Of a DNA stretch of 64,000 nucleotides, positions 1-8,018 are shown in pieces. The DNA comes from Enterococcus rivorum (GTDB lineage Bacteria > Bacillota > Bacilli > Lactobacillales > Enterococcaceae). Position 1 is the first letter of the stretch, and the number at the start of each line of letters is the position of its first letter. Location: assembly GCF_001742285.1 (NCBI RefSeq), contig NZ_MIEK01000034.1:107762-171761 (forward strand), read 5' to 3'. The translations under genes and the position numbers were made by a program. The notes under the pieces were generated by a model. That model was not told where the DNA came from. It did no database searches and saw only the letters and a program-made list of their open reading frames with translations.

Positions 1-177
1 AAATCCAAGAACTTTTTCTAAACGAGAAATATTTTTTAAATGTTTTTTTGGCGATTGAGGCAATTCACCTTTTTTTAGAACTTTTTTTTCTTCATTTTGA
101 GGGTCCACGACTGGCGTTGATTCTTCCATTATTTGAGTGTCATAAATGAAATCCTCTACTTTTTTAAGCTCAGCCAT
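1..177 (-). CDS. ftsL: Cell division protein FtsL, N-terminal fragment (runs off the window)
   Basis: The first 59 codons are present; the rest lies beyond the left edge. The visible part is charged and cytoplasmic, with acidic and lysine-rich stretches, and ends before the expected membrane segment. FtsL is a small bitopic protein of the divisome that works with DivIC and FtsB-type partners. The call rests on position: it starts 18 bases after the rsmH stop codon on the same strand, matching the conserved mraZ-rsmH-ftsL-pbp order. The N-terminal sequence of FtsL is poorly conserved, so the identity is inferred from context. Confidence 0.75.
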   Translation of the reverse strand, partial: MAELKKVEDFIYDTQIMEESTPVVDPQNEEKKVLKKGELPQSPKKHLKNISRLEKVLGF

Positions 178-195
178 GTATTTATCCCCCTTTCT

Positions 196-1152
196 TTATA
201 TCATTCTTATTTTTTCAGCAATTCGAAGTTTTGCACTTCTTGAACGATTGTTCTCAGCAAGCTCTAGCTCACTAGGTAAAATCGGTTTTCTTGTAATCAC
301 TTTTAATTCTGATTGAAATTCATCAGGAATCATCGGTATCCCTGGTGGTAAATCTTGTATTGTACTAAATTCTTTAAACATTGTTTTTACAATTCGATCT
401 TCCAATGAATGGAAGGTGATCACGGATACTCGCCCTTCTTTATTTAGAAGGTCAATAGCTTGCTCCAAAGATTCTTCGATTGCTCCCAGCTCATCATTTA
501 CTGCTATACGAATTGCTTGAAAAATACGTTTAGCTGGATGTCCACCTTTTCGTCTAGCAGGTGCAGGTATTGCCGTTTTTATAATGTCAACTAATTCACT
601 AGTTGTATTTATATGACGCTCGATTCGAACACGTTCAATTTCTCTCGCTACTTGTTTAGAAAATTTTTCTTCGCCATAACGAAAGAATATTTTTACTAAT
701 TCATTGTAGCTATATTCATTTACCACTTGATACGCTGTTAAAGACGCTTCTTGATCCATCCGCATGTCTAATGAGGCTTCTTGGTGGTAACTGAATCCAC
801 GCTCAGCTTCGTCCAATTGTGGAGAAGAGACACCTAAATCATAAATAATGCCATCAACATGCAAAACATCTAGTTCGCTCAATTTTTCTTTTAAATAACG
901 GAAATTGGATTTGATGAACGTAACCATGCCTAAATCAACATATTTTTTTAATCTGGTTTTAGCGAAATCTAACGCTTTTTGGTCTTGATCAAAAACATAT
1001 AAATGACCCTTTTCACTTAATTTAGAAAGCAGATACTCACTATGACCTGCACCACCTAATGTACAATCTACATAAATCCCGTTTTCTTTTATATTCAATC
1101 CATCAACGGTCTCTTTTAAAAGTACAGTATAATGCTGAAACTCGTTTGTCAT
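196..1152 (-). CDS. rsmH: 16S rRNA (cytosine-1402-N4)-methyltransferase RsmH (MraW)
   Basis: A SAM-dependent methyltransferase of 318 residues that modifies C1402 in the decoding centre of 16S rRNA. The SAM-binding loop [10 protein letters not shown] lies near residues 29-38, followed by the family motifs [19 protein letters not shown] and [10 protein letters not shown]. The start at 1152 ([12 protein letters not shown]) has a GAGGAG ribosome site 5-10 bases upstream; an in-frame start 12 bases earlier lacks one. It sits 14 bases downstream of mraZ and 18 bases upstream of ftsL in the division cluster. Length is normal for the family. Confidence 0.95.
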   Translation of the reverse strand: MTNEFQHYTVLLKETVDGLNIKENGIYVDCTLGGAGHSEYLLSKLSEKGHLYVFDQDQKALDFAKTRLKKYVDLGMVTFIKSNFRYLKEKLSELDVLHVDGIIYDLGVSSPQLDEAERGFSYHQEASLDMRMDQEASLTAYQVVNEYSYNELVKIFFRYGEEKFSKQVAREIERVRIERHINTTSELVDIIKTAIPAPARRKGGHPAKRIFQAIRIAVNDELGAIEESLEQAIDLLNKEGRVSVITFHSLEDRIVKTMFKEFSTIQDLPPGIPMIPDEFQSELKVITRKPILPSELELAENNRSRSAKLRIAEKIRMI

Positions 1153-1166
1153 AATGCTCCTCATTT

Positions 1167-1598
1167 CTAAAAGCCAAAATCAATCATTGTTTCGGCAATT
1201 TCATCAAAGTTTTCCTCTGCTTCAGCTGAAAACTCATTCCATCGTGATTCATCCCAAATTTCAATACGATTCGAAACACCAATCACAACACAACCTTTTT
1301 CTAGTTGGGCGTGTGTTCTTAATGTTGCTGGAATATTAATCCGACCTTGCTTATCAATTTCACATTCAGTGGCCGCAGAATAAAAAAAGCGAACAAAAGT
1401 ACGAGAATCCTTCTTAGCTAAAGGCATTTCTTTCATTTTAGCTTCAAGTAGTTCCCACTCGGGCATTGGATAACCAAATAAACAGCCATCCATTCCTCTT
1501 GTCACAACAAACTTCTCGCCTAATTGTTCACGAAATTTTGCTGGTACAATCAGTCGGCCTTTGGCATCAATATTATGTTGAAATTCACCCATAAACAT
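1167..1598 (-). CDS. mraZ: Transcriptional regulator MraZ
   Basis: A 143-residue protein with two AbrB-like half-domains, seen as [13 protein letters not shown] (residues 11-23) and [13 protein letters not shown] (82-94). MraZ is the first gene of the division and cell wall cluster. In other bacteria it forms rings that bind direct repeats upstream of its own promoter and adjust expression of the cluster. The start [10 protein letters not shown] was chosen because family members begin this way; it lies downstream of a GGGGAT site. Tandem GTGG repeats with 10-base spacing lie just upstream (see the operator entry). Confidence 0.95.
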   Translation of the reverse strand: MFMGEFQHNIDAKGRLIVPAKFREQLGEKFVVTRGMDGCLFGYPMPEWELLEAKMKEMPLAKKDSRTFVRFFYSAATECEIDKQGRINIPATLRTHAQLEKGCVVIGVSNRIEIWDESRWNEFSAEAEENFDEIAETMIDFGF

Positions 1599-1639
1599 AG
1601 CCAATTATCCCCACTTTTCCACTTGATAGAAATAGTCTA

Positions 1640-1670
1640 CCACATCCCACCACTTTCTACCACAAAAAAC
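1640..1670 (-). promoter_or_regulatory. Probable MraZ operator (direct repeats, 10-base period)
   Basis: On the minus strand GTGG recurs three times exactly 10 bases apart (complement of CCAC at 1640, 1650 and 1660), about 45-65 bases upstream of the mraZ start. MraZ in other bacteria binds three or four TGGGN repeats separated by five bases, giving the same 10-base period. The core differs slightly (GTGGT rather than TGGGN), so the assignment is inferred from spacing and position. Confidence 0.55.
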
Positions 1671-1824
1671 ATAGAAAACTTACATAATTTTATTGTTATT
1701 TAAAAAGTTTGTAATATTCAGGAGATAGACTATCTATTACTAAAGCGGTATCAATGCCGACAGATTAATTATTTTAGAGAAATATTCCCTAAAAATTAGA
1801 AATAACTATTTTCTCATCATTTTA

Positions 1825-1842
1825 GTGGGGAATTGTGGGGGA
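1825..1842 (+). promoter_or_regulatory. Second MraZ-like repeat pair, opposite orientation
   Basis: Two GTGGGG copies lie 10 bases apart (1825 and 1835), giving TGGGG-N5-TGGGG. This is the spacing known for MraZ boxes, but on the plus strand and about 230 bases upstream of mraZ, between mraZ and the DUF3397 gene. Its role is unproven. Confidence 0.35.
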
Positions 1843-1879
1843 TTTTTTCCAAGCCCTCATATCTCTCACTTAAAATTAA

Positions 1880-2251
1880 TTAAGCGATATAATGAAAAAT
1901 ATTCAACAAAATTAAAACAACATACAAGATCATTGAAATTAGAAACACTAAACGCCAAAACATCTTAAAATAGCGACCATAAATAATTTCCCCATAGTAA
2001 TACGCTTGAAAAACAGCGACCCCTATTCCCAACAACAATATTGAAATAATCAAATACGGGACGATTGATTGCTCATAAGTATTTTTAGATAATTCGTTCA
2101 GTCCCAAAAGTAAAAATGGGATAGCTATGTCGGGCGACTTCACTTTGTAACGTTCTGTTAAAGAAAACGTTGAAATAATGAAGTTACACGCAAATAATAC
2201 CACTATCGGAAATACATACCAAAACAGCATAATAGCTGAAAAAGAGACCAT
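1880..2251 (-). CDS. DUF3397 family membrane protein
   Basis: A small integral membrane protein of about 123 residues with four hydrophobic segments, ending in an aromatic, very hydrophobic helix. It resembles the DUF3397 family, which often lies beside mraZ in lactic acid bacteria; its function is unknown. Start at 2251 (MVSFSAIMLF) is preferred because AAAGGA lies 9 bases upstream; an in-frame ATG at 2269 has no clear ribosome site. It lies upstream of mraZ on the same strand with a gap of about 280 bases that holds the MraZ-like repeats. Confidence 0.7.
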   Translation of the reverse strand: MVSFSAIMLFWYVFPIVVLFACNFIISTFSLTERYKVKSPDIAIPFLLLGLNELSKNTYEQSIVPYLIISILLLGIGVAVFQAYYYGEIIYGRYFKMFWRLVFLISMILYVVLILLNIFHYIA

Positions 2252-2372
2252 TTTAACAATTCCTTTCATAACACTTACATATACTATACTTTATTTTCGT
2301 TACACTGATGTTTCAGTTCTTTTAAAAATTGATGCCTAAATACGTCAAATTCCATGCGATTTTCTCCACTAA

Positions 2373-2381
2373 TGATATAAT
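2373..2381 (+). promoter_or_regulatory. Extended -10 promoter of the CorA-family gene
   Basis: TGATATAAT at 2373-2381 is a TGnTATAAT extended -10 element; no convincing -35 box is visible. It lies about 40 bases before the TTG start at 2419, which also argues that upstream in-frame starts at 2329 and 2380 are not used. Confidence 0.5.
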
Positions 2382-2418
2382 GAATAAAAGCAACTACTTG
2401 TTAAATGAGGTGGAATTT

Positions 2419-3375
2419 TTGATTAAATATTTAGAAATTAGAAACAACCAATTTACATCGGTTCCAAGTGACACAAAAGAGACTAAATGGTTGATTGTAG
2501 AAAAACCAACCAAAGAAGAAGTAAATCAATTAGTCGATACATATAATTTACCTGCAGATTTTGTAACAGGGATTTTAGACGATGAAGAAAACTCTCGTTT
2601 TGAAGGGATTCATCAAAAAAAATTAGAAGAACCTGCCCTAATGTTACTACAGTATCCACGATCTAGCGTGAGCCCTAGTGGATATAATCAAATTAACACC
2701 TTTCCTTTCGCTTTAGTTTTAACGACTGATGGCAAAATTATTACGATTACTAATGAGCCTGTTGAATTTCTTGATAATTTTCTGCTAGATACAGCTTCTG
2801 AAATTCAGGAACCTATTCAAGAATCTATGCTTTTACATATCGCTTGGAAAATCGCTATCTCTTATAATACTTTTTTAAAAGATTTAATCAAGCAAACAAA
2901 TCAATTAGAAGGTGAACTCAAGGTTTCTACTGAAAACAAACAGCTCTATCAAATGATGGATATTCAAAAAAGTCTTGTTTATTTCGAGTCTGCTTTAACG
3001 GCTAATTTGGAGGTTTTAAATACACTTTATAAAGCGGAGTTATTCCAAAGTCCTGAAATTCACCTTCCCCATTTGCACGATGTTTTAGTGGAAACTAAGC
3101 AAGGGCTGACATCTACAGAAATCCAACTAAAACTAGTGGATAAAATTAGTGATACTTTTTCAGCAATTGTATCTAACAACTTAAATAATGTTATGAAAAT
3201 TTTAACCTCTTTAACGATAGTCTTAACTATTCCAACTATTATGGGAGGAATCTTTGGAATGAACGTAAAACTTCCCTTTGCTAACCGAGAGGACGCCTTT
3301 TTTTGGATTTTCATTTTGACAACGTCTCTTTGTATTTTTGTGATACGCAGATTAAAAAAACGAAATCTACTTTAA
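2419..3375 (+). CDS. CorA-family magnesium/cobalt transporter
   Basis: A divalent-cation channel of the CorA family, 318 residues, expected to be a homopentamer in the cell membrane. A long cytoplasmic domain with helical segments is followed by two C-terminal membrane helices. The selectivity-loop signature GMN is at residues 280-282 (GGIFGMNVKLPF), between the helices, and the protein ends in a basic tail. The TTG start at 2419 (MIKYLEIRNN) has GAGGTGG upstream at good spacing; the frame is open further upstream, but the promoter lies inside that extension. Which ion it carries cannot be told from sequence. Confidence 0.9.
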   Translation: MIKYLEIRNNQFTSVPSDTKETKWLIVEKPTKEEVNQLVDTYNLPADFVTGILDDEENSRFEGIHQKKLEEPALMLLQYPRSSVSPSGYNQINTFPFALVLTTDGKIITITNEPVEFLDNFLLDTASEIQEPIQESMLLHIAWKIAISYNTFLKDLIKQTNQLEGELKVSTENKQLYQMMDIQKSLVYFESALTANLEVLNTLYKAELFQSPEIHLPHLHDVLVETKQGLTSTEIQLKLVDKISDTFSAIVSNNLNNVMKILTSLTIVLTIPTIMGGIFGMNVKLPFANREDAFFWIFILTTSLCIFVIRRLKKRNLL

Positions 3376-3450
3376 ACTTATTTTTAGGTTGATGAATTTT
3401 GCAAAAGGAGGTAAACTATTAGATAGTAAAAAAAGAGGACGTGGAACACT

Positions 3451-3564
3451 ATGGAAAAAAAGAAAAAAAGTACTTTTTCAAAAGTTACAAAAGTTGTTAT
3501 CTGGATCATGCTAGTTGCCATCGTAGGTTCGGCATTACTGACAGTTCTAAGTGTTTTCAGATAA
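3451..3564 (+). CDS. Small DUF4044-type membrane protein
   Basis: A 37-residue protein with a lysine-rich N-terminus (MEKKKKSTFSKVTK) followed by one membrane helix (about residues 14-34). This is the layout of DUF4044 proteins, which are common in lactic acid bacteria and have no known function. AGAGGA lies 11 bases upstream. It follows the CorA-family gene on the same strand and ends just before a strong terminator. Confidence 0.7.
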   Translation: MEKKKKSTFSKVTKVVIWIMLVAIVGSALLTVLSVFR

Positions 3565-3578
3565 ACCTAGACAAATAA

Positions 3579-3615
3579 AGAGTGAAGCACCTAACCCAGG
3601 ATTCTGCTTCACTCT
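3579..3615 (+). terminator. Intrinsic terminator after the DUF4044 gene
   Basis: An 11-bp perfect stem (AGAGTGAAGCA at 3579-3589 with its complement at 3605-3615) encloses a 15-base loop. It separates this gene from the convergent recN and could act in both directions; the following T-tract is weak. Confidence 0.65.
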
Positions 3616-3669
3616 ATTAATTTGCCTTTTTAGCTTATAGTTTTATCAAAAATAGCAGCAATACAAATG

Positions 3670-5361
3670 TCATTTATCCTCATTTCCGATTGCCATATTT
3701 AATAATTCCTCAGCATGCTGGATTGTTAATTTAGTAATTTCACTTCCAGCTAGCATCCGTGCAATTTCATTCACTCTTTCTTTCCGATCAAGAATTCTTA
3801 CAGAGGTTTCGGTTCTATTCCCCACTACTTCCTTTTCAATAAAATATTGATAATCCGCAACAGCTGCAACCTGAGGTAAATGAGTGATACACAATACTTG
3901 AGAGTCTTCAGAAATTTGATAAATCTTGTCTGCGATGGCTTGTGCTACACGCCCACTCACACCCGTGTCTACTTCATCAAAAACAATACTGGTAATCCCT
4001 TGTGATTTTGAAAAAATTGTTTTTAAAGCTAACATAACTCGAGATAGCTCCCCACCAGAAGCAACTTTAACTAACGGCTTCAATGGTTCACCAGGATTCG
4101 TTGTGATGTAAAACTCTACTTGGTCTAAACCAAATTCAGTCATTTGTTCTTCTAAATTTTCAGTAAAATGAACTTCGAACTCAGTCCGTTCCATGTATAG
4201 CTCTTTGAGTTCTTTCAAAATATTTTTTTCAAGCTTTTTGGCGACAGCTTTTCTACTATTTCTTAATTTCAATCCTTGCTGAATCAGCTGGGCTTTTTTT
4301 TCTTTTAATAAAAACTCTAGCTTCCCTGATTTTCCTTCTAAAAAGTCTGCATCTGCCAGTTCACGGGTTATTTCTTCATAATATTCAAGAATACTTTCGA
4401 TAGATTCCCCGTATTTACGCTTCATTTGACGAATTATTTCTAGGCGACTTTCCACTTCATTTAAACGATTTTCATCCAATTCCAAACTATCAATGTGTCT
4501 TGACAAGTCCCCACTTGCTTCTTGCAAAAGATAATAACTGTTTTGAACAGTTTCAGAGATTGCTTTGTATTCAGCATCTAAAGACTCTATTGATAACAAT
4601 TCATTCATTGCATAACCGATTTTGTCTAAACTATTATCTGATTCGCCATTTATGGCCTCATAACTTGTTGTCAGTGCATCAGCTATTTTCTGGTAATTAC
4701 TAAGTTTATTACGTTCTTCTAGTAATATTTTTTCTTCATTCGGCACTAATTTCGCCGAGGAAATCTCATCTTGTTGAAATTGTAACATATCCATTCGCTG
4801 AGCAAATTCTTTTTCATTTTTTTGTCGATCCCTAACTTTTTTTTCTAACAAGCGATACTCTTTATACAAAACCTCATATTGCTTTTTTACTCTAGACAAT
4901 TCTTTTCCGCCAAAATCATCTAACATTCCTAAATGTTTTTCACTCTGCATTAGTTCTTGATGTTCATTTTGTCCATGAATATCTACTAAATACTCTCCGA
5001 TTTTCCTCAAATTGGCTATATTAACAATTCGCCCATTTACTCGACAAACATTTTTTCCAGAAACTGAAATATCTCTTTGAATAATTAGTGATTCATCATC
5101 TAGTTCAATACCGAGTTCTGCTAGAAGTGTGCTTAACTCTTTATTTTTCGGCATTGTAAAAAGTCCCTCAAGTGTACATTTTGAAGCACCTTGTCGAATA
5201 TAATCACTGGATCCTCTTCCACCTGTCAACAATCCCATCGCATCAATTATAATGGACTTACCTGCACCTGTTTCACCTGTTAATACGGTCATTCCTAAAT
5301 GGAATTCTAAATGTAAAGAGGATATAATCGCAAAATTTTCTACTGAAAGTTCTTGCAGCAT
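3670..5361 (-). CDS. recN: DNA repair protein RecN
   Basis: An SMC-like ATPase of 563 residues that acts early in double-strand break repair and bridges DNA ends. The Walker A motif GETGAGKS is at residues 29-36. A long charged coiled-coil arm occupies the middle. The ABC signature VASGGELSRVMLALK and Walker B SIVFDEVDTGVSG lie in the C-terminal quarter, followed by CITHLPQVAA. Length is normal. It lies 19 bases downstream of argR, the usual argR-recN order in Firmicutes. Confidence 0.96.
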   Translation of the reverse strand: MLQELSVENFAIISSLHLEFHLGMTVLTGETGAGKSIIIDAMGLLTGGRGSSDYIRQGASKCTLEGLFTMPKNKELSTLLAELGIELDDESLIIQRDISVSGKNVCRVNGRIVNIANLRKIGEYLVDIHGQNEHQELMQSEKHLGMLDDFGGKELSRVKKQYEVLYKEYRLLEKKVRDRQKNEKEFAQRMDMLQFQQDEISSAKLVPNEEKILLEERNKLSNYQKIADALTTSYEAINGESDNSLDKIGYAMNELLSIESLDAEYKAISETVQNSYYLLQEASGDLSRHIDSLELDENRLNEVESRLEIIRQMKRKYGESIESILEYYEEITRELADADFLEGKSGKLEFLLKEKKAQLIQQGLKLRNSRKAVAKKLEKNILKELKELYMERTEFEVHFTENLEEQMTEFGLDQVEFYITTNPGEPLKPLVKVASGGELSRVMLALKTIFSKSQGITSIVFDEVDTGVSGRVAQAIADKIYQISEDSQVLCITHLPQVAAVADYQYFIEKEVVGNRTETSVRILDRKERVNEIARMLAGSEITKLTIQHAEELLNMAIGNEDK

Positions 5362-5380
5362 GTTTTATTCACCTCAATCT

Positions 5381-5830
5381 CTATAGGTATTTATAGAACT
5401 CTTTTTCCAACAGCTCTGCATCTTTTTCAGTGCGTGCAATCATTAAAATACTATCATCATCATTAATGGTCGCAAATAAAGCATCTTTATATTTCTTCTC
5501 TATTAAGTTTGCTGAAGCAGCAGCATTCCCTGGTATAGTACGCAAAATAACATACTTTTCCATTTGGTCTACGGAAACAAAAGCATCTTTTAATAATTTC
5601 TCTAACTTTGCGTTAGTATTTTCTTTAGTTTCTGCTGGAACACTGTACCGATATCCCCCATCAGTAGAAGGTACTTTTATCAACTTCATTTCTTTAATAT
5701 CACGAGAAATCGTAGCCTGAGTCACAGTTACACCTTTCTCCTCTAAAAAAAGGACAAAATCTTCTTGCTTTTGAATATTTTTATCTGCAAGCAATCGAGT
5801 AATTAATCGATGGCGATCTTTTTTTCGCAT
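5381..5830 (-). CDS. argR: ArgR/AhrC-type arginine repressor
   Basis: A 149-residue arginine-responsive regulator. The N-terminal winged helix contains VTQATISRDIKEMKLIKVP. The C-terminal oligomerisation and arginine-binding domain contains PGNAAASANLIE and INDDDSILMIART. The start at 5830 (MRKKDRHRLITRLL) has AGGAGAAG just upstream; an in-frame extension of 11 residues is unlikely to be used. Enterococci often carry more than one ArgR paralogue, and this copy upstream of recN is the one matching B. subtilis AhrC by context. Confidence 0.9.
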   Translation of the reverse strand: MRKKDRHRLITRLLADKNIQKQEDFVLFLEEKGVTVTQATISRDIKEMKLIKVPSTDGGYRYSVPAETKENTNAKLEKLLKDAFVSVDQMEKYVILRTIPGNAAASANLIEKKYKDALFATINDDDSILMIARTEKDAELLEKEFYKYL

Positions 5831-5904
5831 ATTTCTCTTCTCCTTCATAGAATTCATCTTCAATTCATCATAGCGTATTTTTATACATTTTTAAAGCAAA
5901 AAAT

Positions 5905-5936
5905 AAGGCTGAGACAAAACGTCTTTGTCAGCCTTT
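5905..5936. terminator. Hairpin downstream of tlyA, GGGACA-like element
   Basis: AAGGCTGA-g-ACAAA pairs with TTTGTCAGCCTT, leaving one bulged base and a short loop. The left arm resembles the elements at 40941 and 63520 (see findings). It lies in the 200-base gap between argR and tlyA. Confidence 0.5.
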
Positions 5937-5957
5937 TAAGTATAGAAGCCTTTTTTT

Positions 5958-6015
5958 ATAGAGTAAAGACGACATGCACTTATCTTACATTAAAGTGCAT
6001 AGTCGTTATCTCTAT
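5958..6015. other. Long imperfect hairpin between argR and tlyA
   Basis: The segment 5958-5981 pairs with 5993-6015 (ATAGAG, ACGAC and TGCACTT blocks each find complements) around an 11-base loop. There is no clear T-tract on either strand. It is the 3' flank of tlyA, so a role in mRNA end formation is possible. Confidence 0.4.
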
Positions 6016-6034
6016 CTTTTGTTTTAAACATGGA

Positions 6035-6856
6035 TTATTTTTGAGAAATTAATTTTTGATGAGCACTTCCCACCACTTGACTTGTGTCTATCGTTGATTT
6101 GATCTTTCCTAATCCATCTGTAGAAACCAAATAAGCTAAAAATTCAATGTTTCCTTCACCACCAGTAATCGGTGAATAATCTAATCCTTTAACATCATAA
6201 CCTTGAGCAGTAGCAAAAGCTAAAACATCGTCTAAAACCATTTTGTGGATTTCAGGATCACGAATAATTCCTTTCTTTCCAACAAATTCTTTTCCCGCTT
6301 CAAATTGTGGCTTGATTAACGCAACCACCTCACCAGAAGATTTCAGGATAGTATGCAGCGTCGGTAAGATTAGTTTCAACGAAATGAAAGAGACATCAAT
6401 CGTTGCAATATCAGGTATTCCTTCTTTAAAGTCTTCTGGTTTACTATAGCGAAAATTCTCCCGTTCCATCACAACCACTCGCTCATCTTGGCGAATTTTC
6501 CAAGCGAGTTGATTGTAACCAACATCTAGTGCATAGCTTAAACGAGCCCCATTTTGCAATGCTACATCTGTAAATCCCCCAGTTGATGCGCCAATATCTA
6601 GCATTGTTTTCCCTTCGACGTTTACCGAAAAAACGCTTAAAGCTTTTTCCAACTTTAGTCCACCTCTGGAAACGTAGGCTAACGACTGTCCTTTCACCTG
6701 TAATACTGTTTCTAAAGGAATTTTTTCACCTGGCTTGTCAAAACGTTCATTTTTATCATCATAAACTAAACCAGCCATGACAGCTCTTTTCGCTTTTTCT
6801 CTTGTTTCAAATAGTCCTTGATTAAACGCAATTACATCCACGCGCTCTTTTTTCAT
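6035..6856 (-). CDS. tlyA: TlyA-family rRNA 2'-O-methyltransferase (YqxC/hemolysin A-like)
   Basis: A 273-residue protein with an N-terminal S4 RNA-binding domain (about residues 4-63) and a FtsJ-like Rossmann methyltransferase domain, with SAM motif MLDIGASTGGFTDVAL and later IATIDVSFISLKLILP. Characterised relatives methylate cytidine 2'-OH groups in rRNA. The old name hemolysin is misleading. It lies 13 bases downstream of ispA in the xseA-xseB-ispA-tlyA-argR-recN series typical of Firmicutes. Confidence 0.9.
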   Translation of the reverse strand: MKKERVDVIAFNQGLFETREKAKRAVMAGLVYDDKNERFDKPGEKIPLETVLQVKGQSLAYVSRGGLKLEKALSVFSVNVEGKTMLDIGASTGGFTDVALQNGARLSYALDVGYNQLAWKIRQDERVVVMERENFRYSKPEDFKEGIPDIATIDVSFISLKLILPTLHTILKSSGEVVALIKPQFEAGKEFVGKKGIIRDPEIHKMVLDDVLAFATAQGYDVKGLDYSPITGGEGNIEFLAYLVSTDGLGKIKSTIDTSQVVGSAHQKLISQK

Positions 6857-6869
6857 AAGTGCCTTCTTT

Positions 6870-7760
6870 CTATGATAAGCGCAGCTGCGCTAATATATCA
6901 TTTAATAAATGCGGTTGAAAATCAGTCGTATTCTCAACAATTTCTTCCAATACTTTATTCCCTAAAGTCAGTTGTTTAGCGAGCGCTTCTTTTGCTCCCT
7001 CAACTCCTAAAATGCCTGGATAAGTGCTTTTATTCAGAGCCTCATCTCTTCCCACATTTTTGCCTAGTTCTGCTTGCGAGCTAGTTACATCCAGTAAATC
7101 ATCACGAATCTGAAAAGCAAGACCTAAATGATAAGCATAATTCCCTAACAAAGTGATTACTTCTGAAGGTTGATTAGCTAAAATCCCTCCTGCTAACAAT
7201 GCAAACTCAATTAAAGCACCTGTTTTTTGTTCATGAACACTTGCTAATTCCTCTAAAGAAAGTTTCTTTTCTTCGCCTTGTAAATCTCCTGCTTGTCCGG
7301 AAACCATTCCTTCTGTTCCAGAAGCTTTACTTAGCAACTGCATTAAAAGAATTTTTTCGTTTGAATCGATTCTACTTAGTGCAACTTGTTGAAAAGCAGC
7401 TGTCAAAAGACCGTCTCCCGCTAAGATAGCGTGTGCTTCACCATAAACTTTATGATTTGTTGGCTTGCCTCGACGTAAATCATCATCGTCCATTGCAGGT
7501 AAATCATCGTGAATCAAAGAATACGTATGGATCATCTCTAAAGCTGAAGCAATCTGGTAACAGCCAATTTCAAGAGCCTTATTAAACGAGACTACTGTCG
7601 CCAATACTAACACTGGTCGCAGACGCTTGCCGCCCGCTTGGATTGAGTAGAGCATCGATTCTTTTAACCGTTGATTTGTTGTATGTTTTTTTATAAACTC
7701 TTCCATCTCTTTTTCAATAAGAGGAAGTTGTTGCTTGCGAAAGTGAGTTAACTCTTTCAT
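6870..7760 (-). CDS. ispA: Farnesyl diphosphate synthase (polyprenyl synthetase)
   Basis: A trans-isoprenyl diphosphate synthase of 296 residues that makes the C15 precursor for undecaprenyl phosphate and quinones. The first aspartate-rich motif is HDDLPAMDDDDLRRG and the second QIRDDLLDVTSS, with the lysine and arginine site GGKRLRPVL near the N-terminus. The ATG at 7760 overlaps the xseB stop (TGATG), indicating translational coupling. Product chain length is inferred from operon context. Confidence 0.93.
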   Translation of the reverse strand: MKELTHFRKQQLPLIEKEMEEFIKKHTTNQRLKESMLYSIQAGGKRLRPVLVLATVVSFNKALEIGCYQIASALEMIHTYSLIHDDLPAMDDDDLRRGKPTNHKVYGEAHAILAGDGLLTAAFQQVALSRIDSNEKILLMQLLSKASGTEGMVSGQAGDLQGEEKKLSLEELASVHEQKTGALIEFALLAGGILANQPSEVITLLGNYAYHLGLAFQIRDDLLDVTSSQAELGKNVGRDEALNKSTYPGILGVEGAKEALAKQLTLGNKVLEEIVENTTDFQPHLLNDILAQLRLS

Positions 7761-7999
7761 CAAGCCTCCTCGCTTTCTTCAAACGGAACTTCTTCATTGT
7801 TTTCGGTCATCATTTTCGTTAAAGTCTTTTCAGCTTTTTCTAATGTGTCTTGGCACTGTTTGCTTAAAGCTACGCCTTCTTGAAAAGCGACTAAAGCTTC
7901 TTCTAAAGGAACATCGCCACGTTCTAAACGCTGAACGATTCCTTCTAACTCGTTTAACGATTCCTCAAAGGTTTTCTCCACTTCTTTTGCTTTTGCCAT
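7760..7999 (-). CDS. xseB: Exodeoxyribonuclease VII small subunit
   Basis: A 79-residue helical protein with the family core [19 protein letters not shown] followed by [18 protein letters not shown]. It forms a complex with XseA and degrades single-stranded DNA. It lies between xseA (19-base gap) and ispA (stop/start overlap). The acidic C-terminal tail is dispensable in the family. Confidence 0.95.
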   Translation of the reverse strand: MAKAKEVEKTFEESLNELEGIVQRLERGDVPLEEALVAFQEGVALSKQCQDTLEKAEKTLTKMMTENNEEVPFEESEEA

Positions 8000-8018
8000 G
8001 ATTACTATTCCTCTCTAT

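Noticed and set aside
6035..6856. Hemolysin function for TlyA
   Set aside because: The S4 and FtsJ-type domains mark an rRNA methyltransferase; the toxin name is historical.
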